A stretch of DNA of 64,000 nucleotides, taken from NCBI GenBank assembly GCA_900469615.1, contig UBYA01000008.1, positions 124,001 to 188,000 on the forward strand, read 5' to 3'. The position numbers and the translations under genes were made by a program. Numbering within the stretch: the first letter of the stretch is position 1; each line of letters starts with the position of its first letter. Shown one piece after another: positions 47,654 to 57,116 of this stretch. Below the pieces are notes generated by a model that was not told the origin of the DNA, ran no database searches, and saw only the letters and a program-made list of their open reading frames with translations. This stretch comes from Hyphomicrobiales bacterium. GTDB lineage: Bacteria > Pseudomonadota > Alphaproteobacteria > Rhizobiales > Rhizobiaceae.

Positions 47654-48086
47654 CCAGATCGCTGCGCAAGCGGTCGCCATTGCCATCCGGCAGCCGTTCC
47701 TCAAGGGCCGCGTGAGTGGCCTTCCAGATCGGAACGGCGGCGGCGAGCGCTGCCGTTCCGGATGGTGTGAGGCTCAGCAGGCGGGCGCGGCGATCCTGAG
47801 GGTTGGGCACGACGTTGACCCATCCCCGCCGTTCCAGCGGTTTCAAGGCCGCCGTCAGCGTCGTCTGGTCCATTGCCAGCAGCGCCGTGACCGATCCCAT
47901 GGAGGCCGGCGCCGGTCTGTTCAGGGACATCATCAGAGAGAATTGACCGTTGGTGAGCCCGAACGGCCGCAAGGCGTCGTCAAAACGGCGGGCCAGAGCG
48001 CGTGCCGCTCGCTGCACATGCAGGCAAAGGCAGGTGTCGCGCACTAACAGCGTGGTTTCAAAGGGAATTTCGACTGCGTTTGACAT
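47640..48086 (-). CDS. MarR-family regulator
   Basis: Protein of 148 residues with the MarR winged helix (FGLTNGQFSLMMSLNR, MDQTTLTAALKPLERRGWV, DRRARLLSLTPSG). Two early cysteines, Cys19 and Cys21 (RDTCLCLHVQRAARAL), are where OhrR-type redox sensors have theirs. It is divergent from the DUF899 gene with a perfect dyad between, so it probably controls that gene and itself. Confidence 0.88.
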   Translation of the reverse strand: MSNAVEIPFETTLLVRDTCLCLHVQRAARALARRFDDALRPFGLTNGQFSLMMSLNRPAPASMGSVTALLAMDQTTLTAALKPLERRGWVNVVPNPQDRRARLLSLTPSGTAALAAAVPIWKATHAALEERLPDGNGDRLRSDLANLL

Positions 48087-48097
48087 GATTCATTAAT

Positions 48098-48109
48098 ATT
48101 GATATCAAT
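48098..48109. promoter_or_regulatory. MarR operator candidate
   Basis: ATTGATATCAAT is a perfect 12-bp palindrome in A/T-rich DNA between the divergent MarR and DUF899 genes, 11 bases upstream of the MarR start. Confidence 0.6.
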
Positions 48110-48158
48110 GTATTTGTCAAGATTTTGGTAGTTGGTAGGCCGGAGGAGGGCGCTGACA

Positions 48159-48884
48159 ATGAACCAGGTTGTTTCCAGGGACGTATGGCTGGAGGCTCGC
48201 CGCCGGCTGCTCGCCAGGGAGAAGGAGGCAACGCATCTTCGCGATCGCGTCAACGCGGAGCGCTTGGCGCTGCCTTGGGTAAAGGTCGAAAAAGACTATG
48301 TCTTCGACACGGCTGCCGGCAGGAAGACGCTCGCGGATCTCTTCGATGGCCGCAGCCAGCTGATCGTCTATCATTTTATGCTCGGCCCGGATTGGGATGC
48401 GGGGTGCACCGGCTGCTCGTTCCTAGCCGATCATCTCGACGGGACGCTTCCGCATCTCAATCATCACGACGTCACGCTCGTCGCCGTTTCCCGGGCGCCG
48501 CTGGAAAAGGTGGAAGCCTACAAGAAGCGCATGGGCTGGGATTTTCCCTGGGTGTCGTCCTTCGCGAACGATTTCAATTTCGATTATCACGTCTCCTTCA
48601 CCAAGGAGCAGCTTGCGGGCGAGACGGTCTTCTACAATTTCACGCCGATGGATTCTGCCGAGGGCTATGACGAGCTTCCTGGCCTCAGCGCCTTCTACAA
48701 GGACGATGCCGGCAATATCTTCCATACCTATTCGAGCTACGCCCGCGGTCCGGAAGAGCTGATCGGCACGCTGATGATCCTCGATCGGGCTCCGAAAGGA
48801 CGCAACGAAAGCGGCACGATGAACTTCGTTCGTCGCCATGACGAATATGAGGATACGGCCAAGGCACAGTCCTGCTGCCATTGA
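48159..48884 (+). CDS. DUF899 thioredoxin-fold protein
   Basis: Protein of 241 residues of the DUF899 family. A thioredoxin-like core contains YHFMLGPDWDAGCTGCSFLADH, quoted as the Cys83-x-x-Cys86 region, and SRAPLEKVEAYKKRMGW. The function is unknown, but a CxxC in this fold suggests a redox role. GGAGGAGGG lies ten bases before ATG. Pairing with a cysteine-bearing MarR regulator supports a redox or electrophile response. Confidence 0.88.
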   Translation: MNQVVSRDVWLEARRRLLAREKEATHLRDRVNAERLALPWVKVEKDYVFDTAAGRKTLADLFDGRSQLIVYHFMLGPDWDAGCTGCSFLADHLDGTLPHLNHHDVTLVAVSRAPLEKVEAYKKRMGWDFPWVSSFANDFNFDYHVSFTKEQLAGETVFYNFTPMDSAEGYDELPGLSAFYKDDAGNIFHTYSSYARGPEELIGTLMILDRAPKGRNESGTMNFVRRHDEYEDTAKAQSCCH

Positions 48885-49101
48885 GGCCCCTCGGGCCACC
48901 GCATTCATGTCGCAGGGCAGGGGTCGAAATATCGTGCTTCGTACCTAGTTAACATCTGGCGCCCGCTTGCCGGAAAGCGGACGGATCGGTCGGTCGACCA
49001 TCGTTCGGCCGTCACGTTCGCCGGCCATGATGCGGCCGCGCCGGTATCGGGCCCGGCACGAGACGGGTGCCTGCAAACATCACAAGAGGGAGAGAGATGC
49101 C

Positions 49102-49878
49102 ATGGCCGAGAAGGGATATTTCGTCTGGTACGAGCTGATGACGTCAGACATGAAGGCGGCGCAAGCTTTCTATACCAAGGTCGTCGGTTGGGACGCGGCG
49201 GATGCCGGCATGCCGGAGGTCGGCATGGACTACACGCTGTTCAGCGCCGGCGCCGGCCCCGTTGCCGGCCTGATGGTATTGCCGGAAGAAGCAAAGGCCA
49301 TGGGCACGCCGCCCTGCTGGACCGGCTATATCGGCATTGCTAATGTCGATGAGATGGCGAAAGCCGTCGTTGCCAAGGGCGGAAAGATCTATCGCGAGCC
49401 GACGGATATTCCAGGTGTCGGCAGGTTCGCCGTCGTTTCCGATCCTTACGGCGCAGCCTTCTGCCTCTTCACGCCGCTGCCGGGTCAGGATTGGGAGCCG
49501 GCGGCCCCTGCCACTCCGGGCTATTTCGGCTGGCACGAGCTTTATGCCGGCGACGGCCCGAAGGCGTTCGATTTCTACAGCGAGATGTTCGGCTGGGAAT
49601 TGAGTTCCGATTTCGACATGGGGCCGATGGGCAAATACAAAATCTTCAGGATCGGCGACCGGGACTTCGGCGGCATCATGACCAAGCCGGCGGAAATGCC
49701 GGTGCCGGCCTGGAATTTCTACATCAATGTCCCGGCGATCGATGCGGCCATCACCCGCATTACCGAAGGCGGCGGCAGCATCGTCAACGGCCCGATGGAA
49801 GTCCCCGGCGGCAGCTGGATCGTCCAGGCCACCGATCCGCAAGGCGCATTCTTCTCGCTGGTCGCGCCGGTGCGCTAA
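49102..49878 (+). CDS. VOC (glyoxalase/bleomycin-resistance) family protein, two modules
   Basis: Protein of 258 residues with two VOC modules in tandem: the first begins GYFVWYELMTSDMKAAQAFY and the second GYFGWHELYAGDGPKAFDFY, each quoted to its start helix. Both end with a DP.GA.F/FSL strand (SDPYGAAFCLF; TDPQGAFFSLV). The metal and substrate are unknown. ATG at 49102 has GGGAGAGAGAT upstream, while the longer frame starting at 48967 is not conserved-looking. Confidence 0.88.
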   Translation: MAEKGYFVWYELMTSDMKAAQAFYTKVVGWDAADAGMPEVGMDYTLFSAGAGPVAGLMVLPEEAKAMGTPPCWTGYIGIANVDEMAKAVVAKGGKIYREPTDIPGVGRFAVVSDPYGAAFCLFTPLPGQDWEPAAPATPGYFGWHELYAGDGPKAFDFYSEMFGWELSSDFDMGPMGKYKIFRIGDRDFGGIMTKPAEMPVPAWNFYINVPAIDAAITRITEGGGSIVNGPMEVPGGSWIVQATDPQGAFFSLVAPVR

Positions 49879-49995
49879 GATTCCGGCCCTCCGGGCGGGG
49901 AGGCTCGCCACGAAAGCGGCGGGTGGGGTGATATTCCGGGATTTCGGGAAATCACCCTGCCCGCGAGCTTCGCTCCTCAAGGGAAGAATAATCTT

Positions 49996-51516
49996 CTACC
50001 GCTTCAAGCTGCCGAGAATGCCTCGAACCAGGGCACGTCCGACCTGCGTGGCAACCGTGCGGGCCACGCTCTTCAGCGCGGCTTCCATGATCGTCTCGCG
50101 CTGATAGCCCGAGCGGCCGCGGCCGGCCGGCTTGTTGCTGTCGCCGCCGAAGCCGGGCAGCGTCCAGCCATCGCCGGTGCTCTCGTTCTGCGGGGCGGCT
50201 GCCTTGCGCGCCCGCTCCGTCAGGATCTCGTAGGCCGATTCGCGGTCGATCGTCTGGTCGTAGACGCCGGCGACCGGGCTGGCATTGATGACGGCCTGAC
50301 GTTCGGCATCGCTGACCGGGCCAATACGGCCGGACGGCGGGCGGATCAGCGTGCGCTCCACGACGGAAGGCGCGCCCTTGCCCTCCAGCATCGACACCAG
50401 CGCCTCGCCTGTGCCGAGCGTGGTGATGACGGTGGCGCAATCGAAAGCGGGATTGGGCCGGAATGTCGAGGCTGCCGTCTGTACGGCCTTTTGCTCGCGC
50501 GGCGTATAGGCGCGCAGCGCATGCTGCACGCGGTTGCCGAGCTGCGCCAGCACCGTTTCCGGTACGTCGAGCGGATTCTGTGTGACGAAATAGACGCCGA
50601 CGCCCTTGGAGCGGATCAGGCGCACGACCTGCTCGACGCGCTCCAGCAGCACCTTCGGCGCATCGTTGAAGAGCAGGTGCGCCTCATCGAAGAAGAAGAC
50701 CAGCTTCGGCTTCTCCGGATCGCCGACTTCGGGAAGCTCCTCGAACAGTTCGGAGAGCAGCCACAGCAGGAAGGTGGCGTAAAGGCGCGGATTCATCATC
50801 AGCTTGTCGGCCGCAAGCACCGAGACCTGGCCGTAGCCGTCATTGCTGACCCGCATGATATCGGAGATTTTCAGCGCAGGCTCGCCGAAGAAGTTTTCCG
50901 CTCCCTGCTGCTCGAGCACCAGCATTGCGCGCTGGATCGAGCCGACGGAGGATTTCGAGATCAGGCCGTATTTGCTGGAAAGTTCGCCGGCGTTCTCGCC
51001 CATGTAGTTCAGGAGTGCCTGCAGGTCCTTGAGATCGAGCAGCGCCAGACCGTTCTCGTCGGCGATCTTGAAGGCGATGTTGAGCACGCCTTCCTGCGCT
51101 TCGGAAGCATCCATCAGCCGGGCGAGCAGCAGCGGTCCCATATCGGCTATGGTCGTGCGCACGCGATGGCCTTTTTCGCCATAAAGATCCCAGAAAATGA
51201 CCGGGAACTGATCGAACTCATAGGGCGACAGGCCGATTTCCTCGGCGCGCTTCAGCAGAAAGTCCTTGGGTTCGCCCTTGGCGGAAATGCCGGAAAGGTC
51301 GCCCTTGATGTCGGCGCAGAACACCGGCACGCCCGCCTTGGAAAAGCCTTCTGCCAGCACTTGCAGCGTCACCGTCTTGCCGGTGCCCGTGGCGCCGGTG
51401 ACGAGGCCGTGGCGGTTGCCGAATTTCAGCGTCAGGAATTCGTCCTTGTTGATGCTTTCGTCCGGGTTGCGGCTCGCGCCGACAAAAATCTGTTCATCCT
51501 GCTGCGGCTGCGGCAT
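49996..51516 (-). CDS. HerA-like DUF853 ATPase
   Basis: Protein of 506 residues with Walker A GATGTGKT at 41-48 and Walker B LVFFFDEAHLLF. FVTQNPLDVPETVLAQLGNRVQHAL is the sensor and arginine-finger region, quoted here in part. These match the DUF853/COG0433 (HerA) family of hexameric DNA-translocase-like ATPases. The physiological role in rhizobia is unknown. The start MPQPQQDEQ at 51516 is preceded by GAGGGAGA; the frame extends further but without similarity. Confidence 0.9.
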   Translation of the reverse strand: MPQPQQDEQIFVGASRNPDESINKDEFLTLKFGNRHGLVTGATGTGKTVTLQVLAEGFSKAGVPVFCADIKGDLSGISAKGEPKDFLLKRAEEIGLSPYEFDQFPVIFWDLYGEKGHRVRTTIADMGPLLLARLMDASEAQEGVLNIAFKIADENGLALLDLKDLQALLNYMGENAGELSSKYGLISKSSVGSIQRAMLVLEQQGAENFFGEPALKISDIMRVSNDGYGQVSVLAADKLMMNPRLYATFLLWLLSELFEELPEVGDPEKPKLVFFFDEAHLLFNDAPKVLLERVEQVVRLIRSKGVGVYFVTQNPLDVPETVLAQLGNRVQHALRAYTPREQKAVQTAASTFRPNPAFDCATVITTLGTGEALVSMLEGKGAPSVVERTLIRPPSGRIGPVSDAERQAVINASPVAGVYDQTIDRESAYEILTERARKAAAPQNESTGDGWTLPGFGGDSNKPAGRGRSGYQRETIMEAALKSVARTVATQVGRALVRGILGSLKR

Positions 51517-51732
51517 GGTGTCGTCTCCCTCTGGGCGGCGGCACAGCAGCCTTTGAAGCTGCCAGGGCCATTCATCGATCTGTCCTGACACTGTTATAAG
51601 AACTGACTTGAACGGGGACAACCATTCGCGTCACGGTTATGCTTCTGGTAGTGTAACCGCGTCCGGCGCGGCTTGTGTCGGTTGCTTCATTCGATTACGT
51701 TGACGTTAACGTCGTAAAGGCAGGAGGCCACA

Positions 51733-52128
51733 GTGAACGAAGTTATTGATCAGATCGCAACCAAGGCCGGCATCGCGCCTGATCTCGCAGAGAAGGCCGT
51801 CGGTATGATTCTGGGCTTTCTGCAGCGCGAGGCTCCGGATGGCCCCGTCACCAAGATGATCGAATCGATCCCCGGCGCTTCCGATCTCGTTGCGCAGTAT
51901 AGCGGCGCGGAAACCGGCGGCGGTGGTCTGCTCGGCGGCCTGCTCAGCGCCGTCGGCGGTGGCGGCGGCCTCATGGCCCTCGGCCAGCAGCTGATGAGCA
52001 GCGGCCTCAGCATGGGTGAAATCACCTCGCTCGCCAAGGAAACGATCTCAACCGCCCGCCAGCACGCCGGCGACGAGGTGGTCGATCAGGTGGTCAACTC
52101 CGTTCCGGGCCTGCACCAGTTTCTCTGA
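51733..52128 (+). CDS. DUF2267-like protein with GTG start
   Basis: Protein of 131 residues with an N-terminal helical segment (VIDQIATKAGIAPDLAEKAVG, typical of DUF2267/DUF2780), then a glycine stretch (GGGGLLGGLLSAVGGGGG) and an ending VVNSVPGLHQFL. GTG at 51733 is the only start placed correctly behind GCAGGAGG, so this gene probably uses GTG. The function is unknown. It is monocistronic, with a strong terminator behind it. Confidence 0.8.
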   Translation: MNEVIDQIATKAGIAPDLAEKAVGMILGFLQREAPDGPVTKMIESIPGASDLVAQYSGAETGGGGLLGGLLSAVGGGGGLMALGQQLMSSGLSMGEITSLAKETISTARQHAGDEVVDQVVNSVPGLHQFL

Positions 52129-52147
52129 TCGGTATCGTCTTCGATGC

Positions 52148-52180
52148 AAAAAGCCCCGCGATGATCTCGCGGGGCTTTTT
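52148..52180 (+). terminator. Rho-independent terminator after the DUF2267-like gene
   Basis: AAAAAGCCCCGCGA and TCGCGGGGCTTTTT are perfect 14-bp arms around a 4-base loop, 19 bases after the stop codon. Confidence 0.92.
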
Positions 52181-52248
52181 CATTTCGGATGGGTGGCCGG
52201 CATCGATGGATGCCGGCCCTTTTCGCTTCCGAGGCAGCTCCGCCTTCC

Positions 52249-52333
52249 ACAGAATCGCCGCTCCGCTTCATCTTTTTGTTTTTACGCGATTGCGGACGAA
52301 CGGCCGCCGAGGCTTTTCGGCATGATTCCCTAG
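52249..52333 (+). repeat. Partial copy of the dispersed CTAG-ended repeat
   Basis: Contains TTTGTTTTTACGCGATTGCG identical in part to the copy at 12614, then a diverged middle and the end GATTCCCTAG. The terminal CTAG provides the TAG stop codon of zwf (52332-52330). Confidence 0.65.
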
Positions 52334-53850
52334 ATTTTTCTGCTGCTCCGCTTCCCGTCGATCTGATGCCATTTGCGGCCGTCGCGTTCGATGAGCTTGT
52401 CGGCGCTGACAGGGCCTGTGCTGCCCGGCGCATAAGGATCGGGCTTGCCGCCTTCCGCCCAGAGGTCGAGGAAAGGCTGCACGGCGGCCCAGCCGGCTTC
52501 GATGCCGTCGGCACGCTGGAACAGCGTCTGGTCGCCGACGAAGAGTTCGTAGAACAGGCTCTCGTAGCCGGTCTGCCTGCCGATGTCGAACTTGTCGGAA
52601 TAGCGGAAGTCGAGCGAAATCGGCGCGGTTTTCAGCACCAGCCCTGGCGACTTGATCGAGATTTCCATGTCCAGGCCCTCGTCGGGCTGAACCTGGATGA
52701 TGAGCCTGTTCGGCGGCAGCTCGGGGCGCGAGCCGTGGCGCGGGAACTGCGCGAACGGCACCTGCCGGAAGGTGATGACCACTTCCGTATCGCGGGCCTT
52801 CATCGCCTTGCCGGTGCGCAGGTAGAAGGGCACGCCCGCCCAGCGCCAGGTATCGACGAAGAGCTTCAGCGCCACGAAGGTTTCGGTGTTGCTGTCGGGG
52901 GCGACATCGGCGGTCTGCGTGTAGGCGGGCAGATCATGGCCGGCCAGCGGGCCGGCGGTGTAGGCGCCGCGCACGCCGTTCTTGGCCGCTTCCTCGGGCG
53001 AATACAGCCGCAGGGCCTTCAGCACCTTGCCCTTCTCGTTGCGGATCGATTCCGCGTCGAAGCTGTTCGGCGGCTCCATCGCCACCATCGCCAGCAGCTG
53101 GAAGAGATGGTTCGGCACCATGTCGCGCAAGGCGCCGGTCGCATCGTAGAACTTGCCGCGCATGCCGACATCGACCAGCTCGGCCGCCGTGATCTGGACG
53201 TGGTCGATATAGTTGTTGTTCCACAGCGCCTCGATCATCATGTTGGCGAAGCGCGTCGTCATGATGTTCTGGACGGTTTCCTTGCCGAGGAAATGATCGA
53301 TGCGATAGATCTGGCTTTCCGCTACGTGGTTGAGCAGCCGCGCGTTCAGGGCCTGCGCCGAGGCGAGGTCGTTGCCGAACGGTTTTTCGATGGCGATGCG
53401 GCGGAAGGCGCCGGTTGCCTCGTTCATCAGGCCGTTTTCGGAGAGCTTTTCGGCGATGTCGCCAAAGAATTGCGGCGGCACGGCGAAATAGAAGGCCGCA
53501 TTGGCGCTCGGCGCGTGGCCGAGATAATCCGAAATCTCCTTGTAGACGCCGTTCTGGGTAAAATCGCCGGAGATGTAGCTGATGCGCTTGCGCAGGCTCT
53601 GCCAAGCCGCCTGCCGCTCGGGATCGTCCATGTCGCCGGAGGTTTTGAGAAAGGCTTCCAGCCGCTCCAGCAGCATGTCGACGCCACCGGTCTCGATGCC
53701 GATGCCGAGGATATGGAGATCCTCTCCCACAAGCCCGCTGCGGGTCATGTTGATCAGCGTCGGGATGAGCAGGCGCCGGGTAAGGTCGCCTGCTGCGCCG
53801 AAGATCACGAAAGTCAGCGGCGGTGCGGGTGCGACGTCGGGGGTGGTCAT
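52330..53850 (-). CDS. zwf: Glucose-6-phosphate 1-dehydrogenase
   Basis: NADP-dependent first enzyme of the Entner-Doudoroff and pentose phosphate routes. The 506-residue protein has GAAGDL (18-23) for the cofactor, the active-site signature RIDHFLGKE (183-191) and EKPFGND at 155-161. No pgl or edd gene follows, so it is not the usual zwf-pgl-edd operon and may be a second isoenzyme. The stop codon is shared with the end of an intergenic repeat. Confidence 0.95.
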   Translation of the reverse strand: MTTPDVAPAPPLTFVIFGAAGDLTRRLLIPTLINMTRSGLVGEDLHILGIGIETGGVDMLLERLEAFLKTSGDMDDPERQAAWQSLRKRISYISGDFTQNGVYKEISDYLGHAPSANAAFYFAVPPQFFGDIAEKLSENGLMNEATGAFRRIAIEKPFGNDLASAQALNARLLNHVAESQIYRIDHFLGKETVQNIMTTRFANMMIEALWNNNYIDHVQITAAELVDVGMRGKFYDATGALRDMVPNHLFQLLAMVAMEPPNSFDAESIRNEKGKVLKALRLYSPEEAAKNGVRGAYTAGPLAGHDLPAYTQTADVAPDSNTETFVALKLFVDTWRWAGVPFYLRTGKAMKARDTEVVITFRQVPFAQFPRHGSRPELPPNRLIIQVQPDEGLDMEISIKSPGLVLKTAPISLDFRYSDKFDIGRQTGYESLFYELFVGDQTLFQRADGIEAGWAAVQPFLDLWAEGGKPDPYAPGSTGPVSADKLIERDGRKWHQIDGKRSSRKI

Positions 53851-54022
53851 GAATGCGTCTCCTTGTGGCGGCCATTAAGGGGGCTTGTGGACGACATGGA
53901 CTATCTCCTCGGAGCTATTGCTGTTTCAGCTTTGGCTGAGGGTGTTCTAGCGCGGGCCGGCGCCGGTTGTCGATGGGATCGACGCACCGCCGTCAGCCGG
54001 GATTGGGGGACGGGCAAACGGT

Positions 54023-54793
54023 CTATTTCTTGACCGCGACCAGGAAGAGGCGCGGGAAGCGCAACAGCACCTTGCCATCGGCAAGCGGCGGATAGGCCTT
54101 CTCGATATGCTTCAGATATTCGGCGGTGAAAGCATCGCGATGCTCGGCGCCGGCGTGATCGAGATAGGGGCGCAGGCCCGTGCCCTTCACCCATTCGACG
54201 ATGGCTGCGGCATTTTCCAGCGCGTGATTGTAGTTGGTGTGCCAGATATCGATGCGGGCCGATTTGCCGATCAGTCTGTTGTAATAGACCGAGGGTGCGG
54301 GCAGGGGATTGCGTCGCACGCTCTTTTTGGCGAAGGCATCGCTCCACGGGCCGTTTTTGCCGGCTTCCTCCATCATCAGATGGCTTGGCTCGTTCAGATT
54401 GTCAGGCATCTGCACGGCAAGCACGCCGCCGGGTTTCAGCCCGTCCATCAGGTGATCGAAGATATCGAGATGATCCGGCAACCACTGAAACACGGCGTTG
54501 GCGAAAAGCAGGTCTACGGGCTCTTCCGGCCGCCATGCGGCAAGATCGGCCTTGACGAACTGCGTGCCGGGCATGCGCTTGCGTGCTGCCTCCAGCATGT
54601 TGTCGTCGCTGTCGAGGCCGGAGACGCTGGCGGCGCCATATCGTTCGACGATCAGCTCGGTCGAGTTGCCGGGACCGCAACCGAGGTCGATCGCTCGCTC
54701 GACGCGTTCCAGCGGCACTTGCGCCAGCAGGTCGCGCGCCGGACGCGTGCGTTCATCCTCGAATTTTACATATTGGCCGGCAGACCATGCCAT
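54023..54793 (-). CDS. tam: Trans-aconitate 2-methyltransferase
   Basis: SAM-dependent methyltransferase of 256 residues that esterifies trans-aconitate, a side product of aconitase. The SAM-binding motif [10 protein letters not shown] is at 36-45, followed by [13 protein letters not shown] and ADLAAW. The start [23 protein letters not shown] is diagnostic for Tam and is quoted in part ([11 protein letters not shown]). It lies 172 bases upstream of zwf on the same strand without an obvious operon link. Confidence 0.93.
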   Translation of the reverse strand: MAWSAGQYVKFEDERTRPARDLLAQVPLERVERAIDLGCGPGNSTELIVERYGAASVSGLDSDDNMLEAARKRMPGTQFVKADLAAWRPEEPVDLLFANAVFQWLPDHLDIFDHLMDGLKPGGVLAVQMPDNLNEPSHLMMEEAGKNGPWSDAFAKKSVRRNPLPAPSVYYNRLIGKSARIDIWHTNYNHALENAAAIVEWVKGTGLRPYLDHAGAEHRDAFTAEYLKHIEKAYPPLADGKVLLRFPRLFLVAVKK

Positions 54794-54833
54794 GGGCGTA
54801 TCCTCTTTCTAGATTGCCATTGTCTTCGCTGCG

Positions 54834-54940
54834 CATAGAGCCTTTGCGCCTTTTTCGAATCGCGAAAGCCCTCTATCCTTTTTGTTCTGACGCATTTCCG
54901 GATGGAAAACCGCCACGCGCTTTTCCTGGAATTGCTCTAG
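54834..54940 (+). repeat. Dispersed ~107-bp intergenic repeat, second good copy
   Basis: Begins CATAGAGCC, contains TTTTTCGAATCGCGAAAGCC, the core ACGCATTTCCGGATGGAAAA, and ends TTTTCCTGGAATTGCTCTAG, which is identical to the end of the copy at 12614. It lies between tam and the alcohol dehydrogenase gene. Confidence 0.8.
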
Positions 54941-54952
54941 CACCGGCACATA

Positions 54953-55993
54953 TCAAAACCGTGTAATGACGCTGATGCCCGTGCCCTCAGCCTTATCCAG
55001 AGACATAAGCGCCGGAACGGCTTCTTCCAGGCTTATCTTGCGGCCGATGAGCTTTTGCGGCGCGATCTTGCCGGCGGCGAGCATGTCGAGCATGGCGTCG
55101 TAGCGCCAGGCCTGCATGCCGTGGCTACCGTAGATTTCCAGTTCATGGCCGATGACCTGCGCCATCGGAATCTGCGGCGTCGCATACTCGCCGAGCATGA
55201 GGCCGACCTGCACATGCCGGCCGCGGCGACGCAGGTTCCTGATGGAGTTGAAGCAGGTCGCGGGGTGGCCGAGCGCGTCGATCGAAACGTGGGCGCCGCC
55301 CTTGGTGATCTCGCGCACCGCCTCCGCCACGTCGGCAACGCTGCCCGCATTGATCGTTGCCACCGCGCCGCATTCGCGGGCAAAAGCCAGCTTTTCGTCC
55401 GAGATGTCGATGGCGATGGCGTTGGCCCCAAGCGCGCTGGCGATCATGATCGCCGACAGTCCGACGCCGCCGCAGCCATGCACCGCGATCCATTCGCCGG
55501 GCCGCGTCTTGGCCTGATCGGCAACGGCGCGGAAGGAGGTGGCGAAGCGGCAGCCGAGGCTCGCCGCCGTCGCATCGTCGACCGTTTCGGGCAGGTGAAC
55601 GAGGTTGGTGTCGGCATAGTCGATGGCGACATACTCGGCAAAGGAGCCCCAATGGGTGAAGCCCGGCTGGAACTGGCTGGGGCAGACCTGCTGGTTGCCG
55701 GAATGGCATTCGGCGCAATGACCGCAGCCCGAGACGAAGGGAACGGTGACGCGATCGCCGACCTTGAAGCGGACGACGCCGCGACCGGTCGCGACGACCT
55801 TGCCGGCAAGCTCATGGCCCGGCACATGCGGCAGCTTGATATCCGGGTCATGTCCCATCCAGCCGTGCCAGTCGCTGCGGCAGAGCCCGGTTGCCCCGAC
55901 GGCGATGACGACGCCGTCCTCCGCCGGTGTCGGGTCGGGCAACGTGCGTATTTCGGGCGTCGCCTCGAAGGACTCGTAATACATGGCTTTCAT
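54953..55993 (-). CDS. Zinc-dependent alcohol dehydrogenase family protein
   Basis: Medium-chain dehydrogenase of 346 residues. Catalytic zinc ligands are Cys38, His60 and Glu61 ([14 protein letters not shown]); the structural zinc cysteines are Cys90, Cys93, Cys96 and Cys104 ([16 protein letters not shown]). The cofactor loop is GCGGVGLSA. The substrate is not evident. Start MKAMYY at 55993 fits the family. It is divergent from the aminotransferase gene. Confidence 0.9.
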   Translation of the reverse strand: MKAMYYESFEATPEIRTLPDPTPAEDGVVIAVGATGLCRSDWHGWMGHDPDIKLPHVPGHELAGKVVATGRGVVRFKVGDRVTVPFVSGCGHCAECHSGNQQVCPSQFQPGFTHWGSFAEYVAIDYADTNLVHLPETVDDATAASLGCRFATSFRAVADQAKTRPGEWIAVHGCGGVGLSAIMIASALGANAIAIDISDEKLAFARECGAVATINAGSVADVAEAVREITKGGAHVSIDALGHPATCFNSIRNLRRRGRHVQVGLMLGEYATPQIPMAQVIGHELEIYGSHGMQAWRYDAMLDMLAAGKIAPQKLIGRKISLEEAVPALMSLDKAEGTGISVITRF

Positions 55994-56199
55994 GGAAGTT
56001 CTCGCTGTTTTCCCGCGGTCTGTCCGTCCATCATTTTTCTTGATGAACCTATTCGTCAAGCTGTTGTTTCGGCGCATGAAAATTGCGCTATGAATGCGGT
56101 ATCGGGCGCTTTGTTGCAAATGGATTTTGACGTGTAGTTTCTGCTTGACCCCGGGATTGCGCGGTTATTTGCTCTTCGCCACATAAGAGAGGAACCACC

Positions 56200-57087
56200 A
56201 TGGCAGTCGACACGTCGCCCCGAACCGTCACCTGGACCTATGTCGAAGGAGAATGGCTCCCCGGCAACCCGCCGCTCATCGGGCCGACCTCGCATGCCAT
56301 GTGGCTCGGCTCGACCGTGTTCGACGGCGCACGCTGGTTCGACGGCATCGCGCCCGATCTGGACCTGCATTGTCAGCGCATCAATCGTTCGGCCGTCGCC
56401 ATGGGATTGAAGCCGGTCAAGACAGCCGAAGAGATCGAGGCGCTGGCCTGGGAAGGCATCAGGAAATTCGACGGCAAGACGCCGATCTACATCAAGCCGA
56501 TGTATTGGGGCGAGCATGGCTTGCCGGGCAGCGTCGTCGCCGTCGACGCGGAATCGACGCGCTTTGCGCTCTGCCTGTTCGAGGCGCCGCTCGGCGGCAC
56601 CGGCGGCGTCACGCTCACCGTCTCTCCCTTCCGCCGTCCGTCGCCGGAAACGGCGACGACAGACGCCAAGGCCGGCTCGCTCTATCCGAACAGCGGCCGC
56701 ATGATCCTGGAGGCCAGGAACCGCGGCTTCAACAACGCGCTGGTGCGCGACTTGAACGGTAATGTGGCCGAGACAGCATCCTCCAACGTCTTCATGGTCA
56801 AGGATGGCATCGTCTATACGCCGATCGCCAACCGCACCTTCCTGGCCGGCATCACGCGCGCCCGCGTCATCGGCCTGCTGCGTCGGGAAGGCTTCGACGT
56901 TCGCGAGGAGACCCTGTCGGTGGAGCAGTTCATGGCGGCCGACGAGATCTTCACGACCGGCAACTACTCCAAGGTCGTCAGCGTCAGCCGGCTGGACGAT
57001 CGCGAATTCCAGGAAGGGCCGGTCGCCCGCAAGGCTCTGGAGCTCTATATGAACTGGGCCCACGGGCGCAGCGCCGGCGAAGAATGA
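56200..57087 (+). CDS. Class IV aminotransferase, branched-chain type
   Basis: PLP enzyme of 295 residues with the catalytic lysine Lys157 (TTDAKAGSLYPNS), Glu191 (NVAETASSNVF) and the start TWTYVEGEWLPGNPPLIG. It is close to BCAT (IlvE) proteins in rhizobia, but class IV also contains D-amino acid transaminases and aminodeoxychorismate lyases, so the substrate is a family-level guess. It is not next to the leucine catabolic operon at 23-33 kb. AGAGGAAC lies before ATG. Confidence 0.85.
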   Translation: MAVDTSPRTVTWTYVEGEWLPGNPPLIGPTSHAMWLGSTVFDGARWFDGIAPDLDLHCQRINRSAVAMGLKPVKTAEEIEALAWEGIRKFDGKTPIYIKPMYWGEHGLPGSVVAVDAESTRFALCLFEAPLGGTGGVTLTVSPFRRPSPETATTDAKAGSLYPNSGRMILEARNRGFNNALVRDLNGNVAETASSNVFMVKDGIVYTPIANRTFLAGITRARVIGLLRREGFDVREETLSVEQFMAADEIFTTGNYSKVVSVSRLDDREFQEGPVARKALELYMNWAHGRSAGEE

Positions 57088-57116
57088 GCCTTGGCGATTC
57101 ATCGCCGGCGATGGAA

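Noticed and set aside
52189..54033. 614-codon frame opposite zwf
   Set aside because: Antisense shadow running across the repeat and the complete zwf gene.
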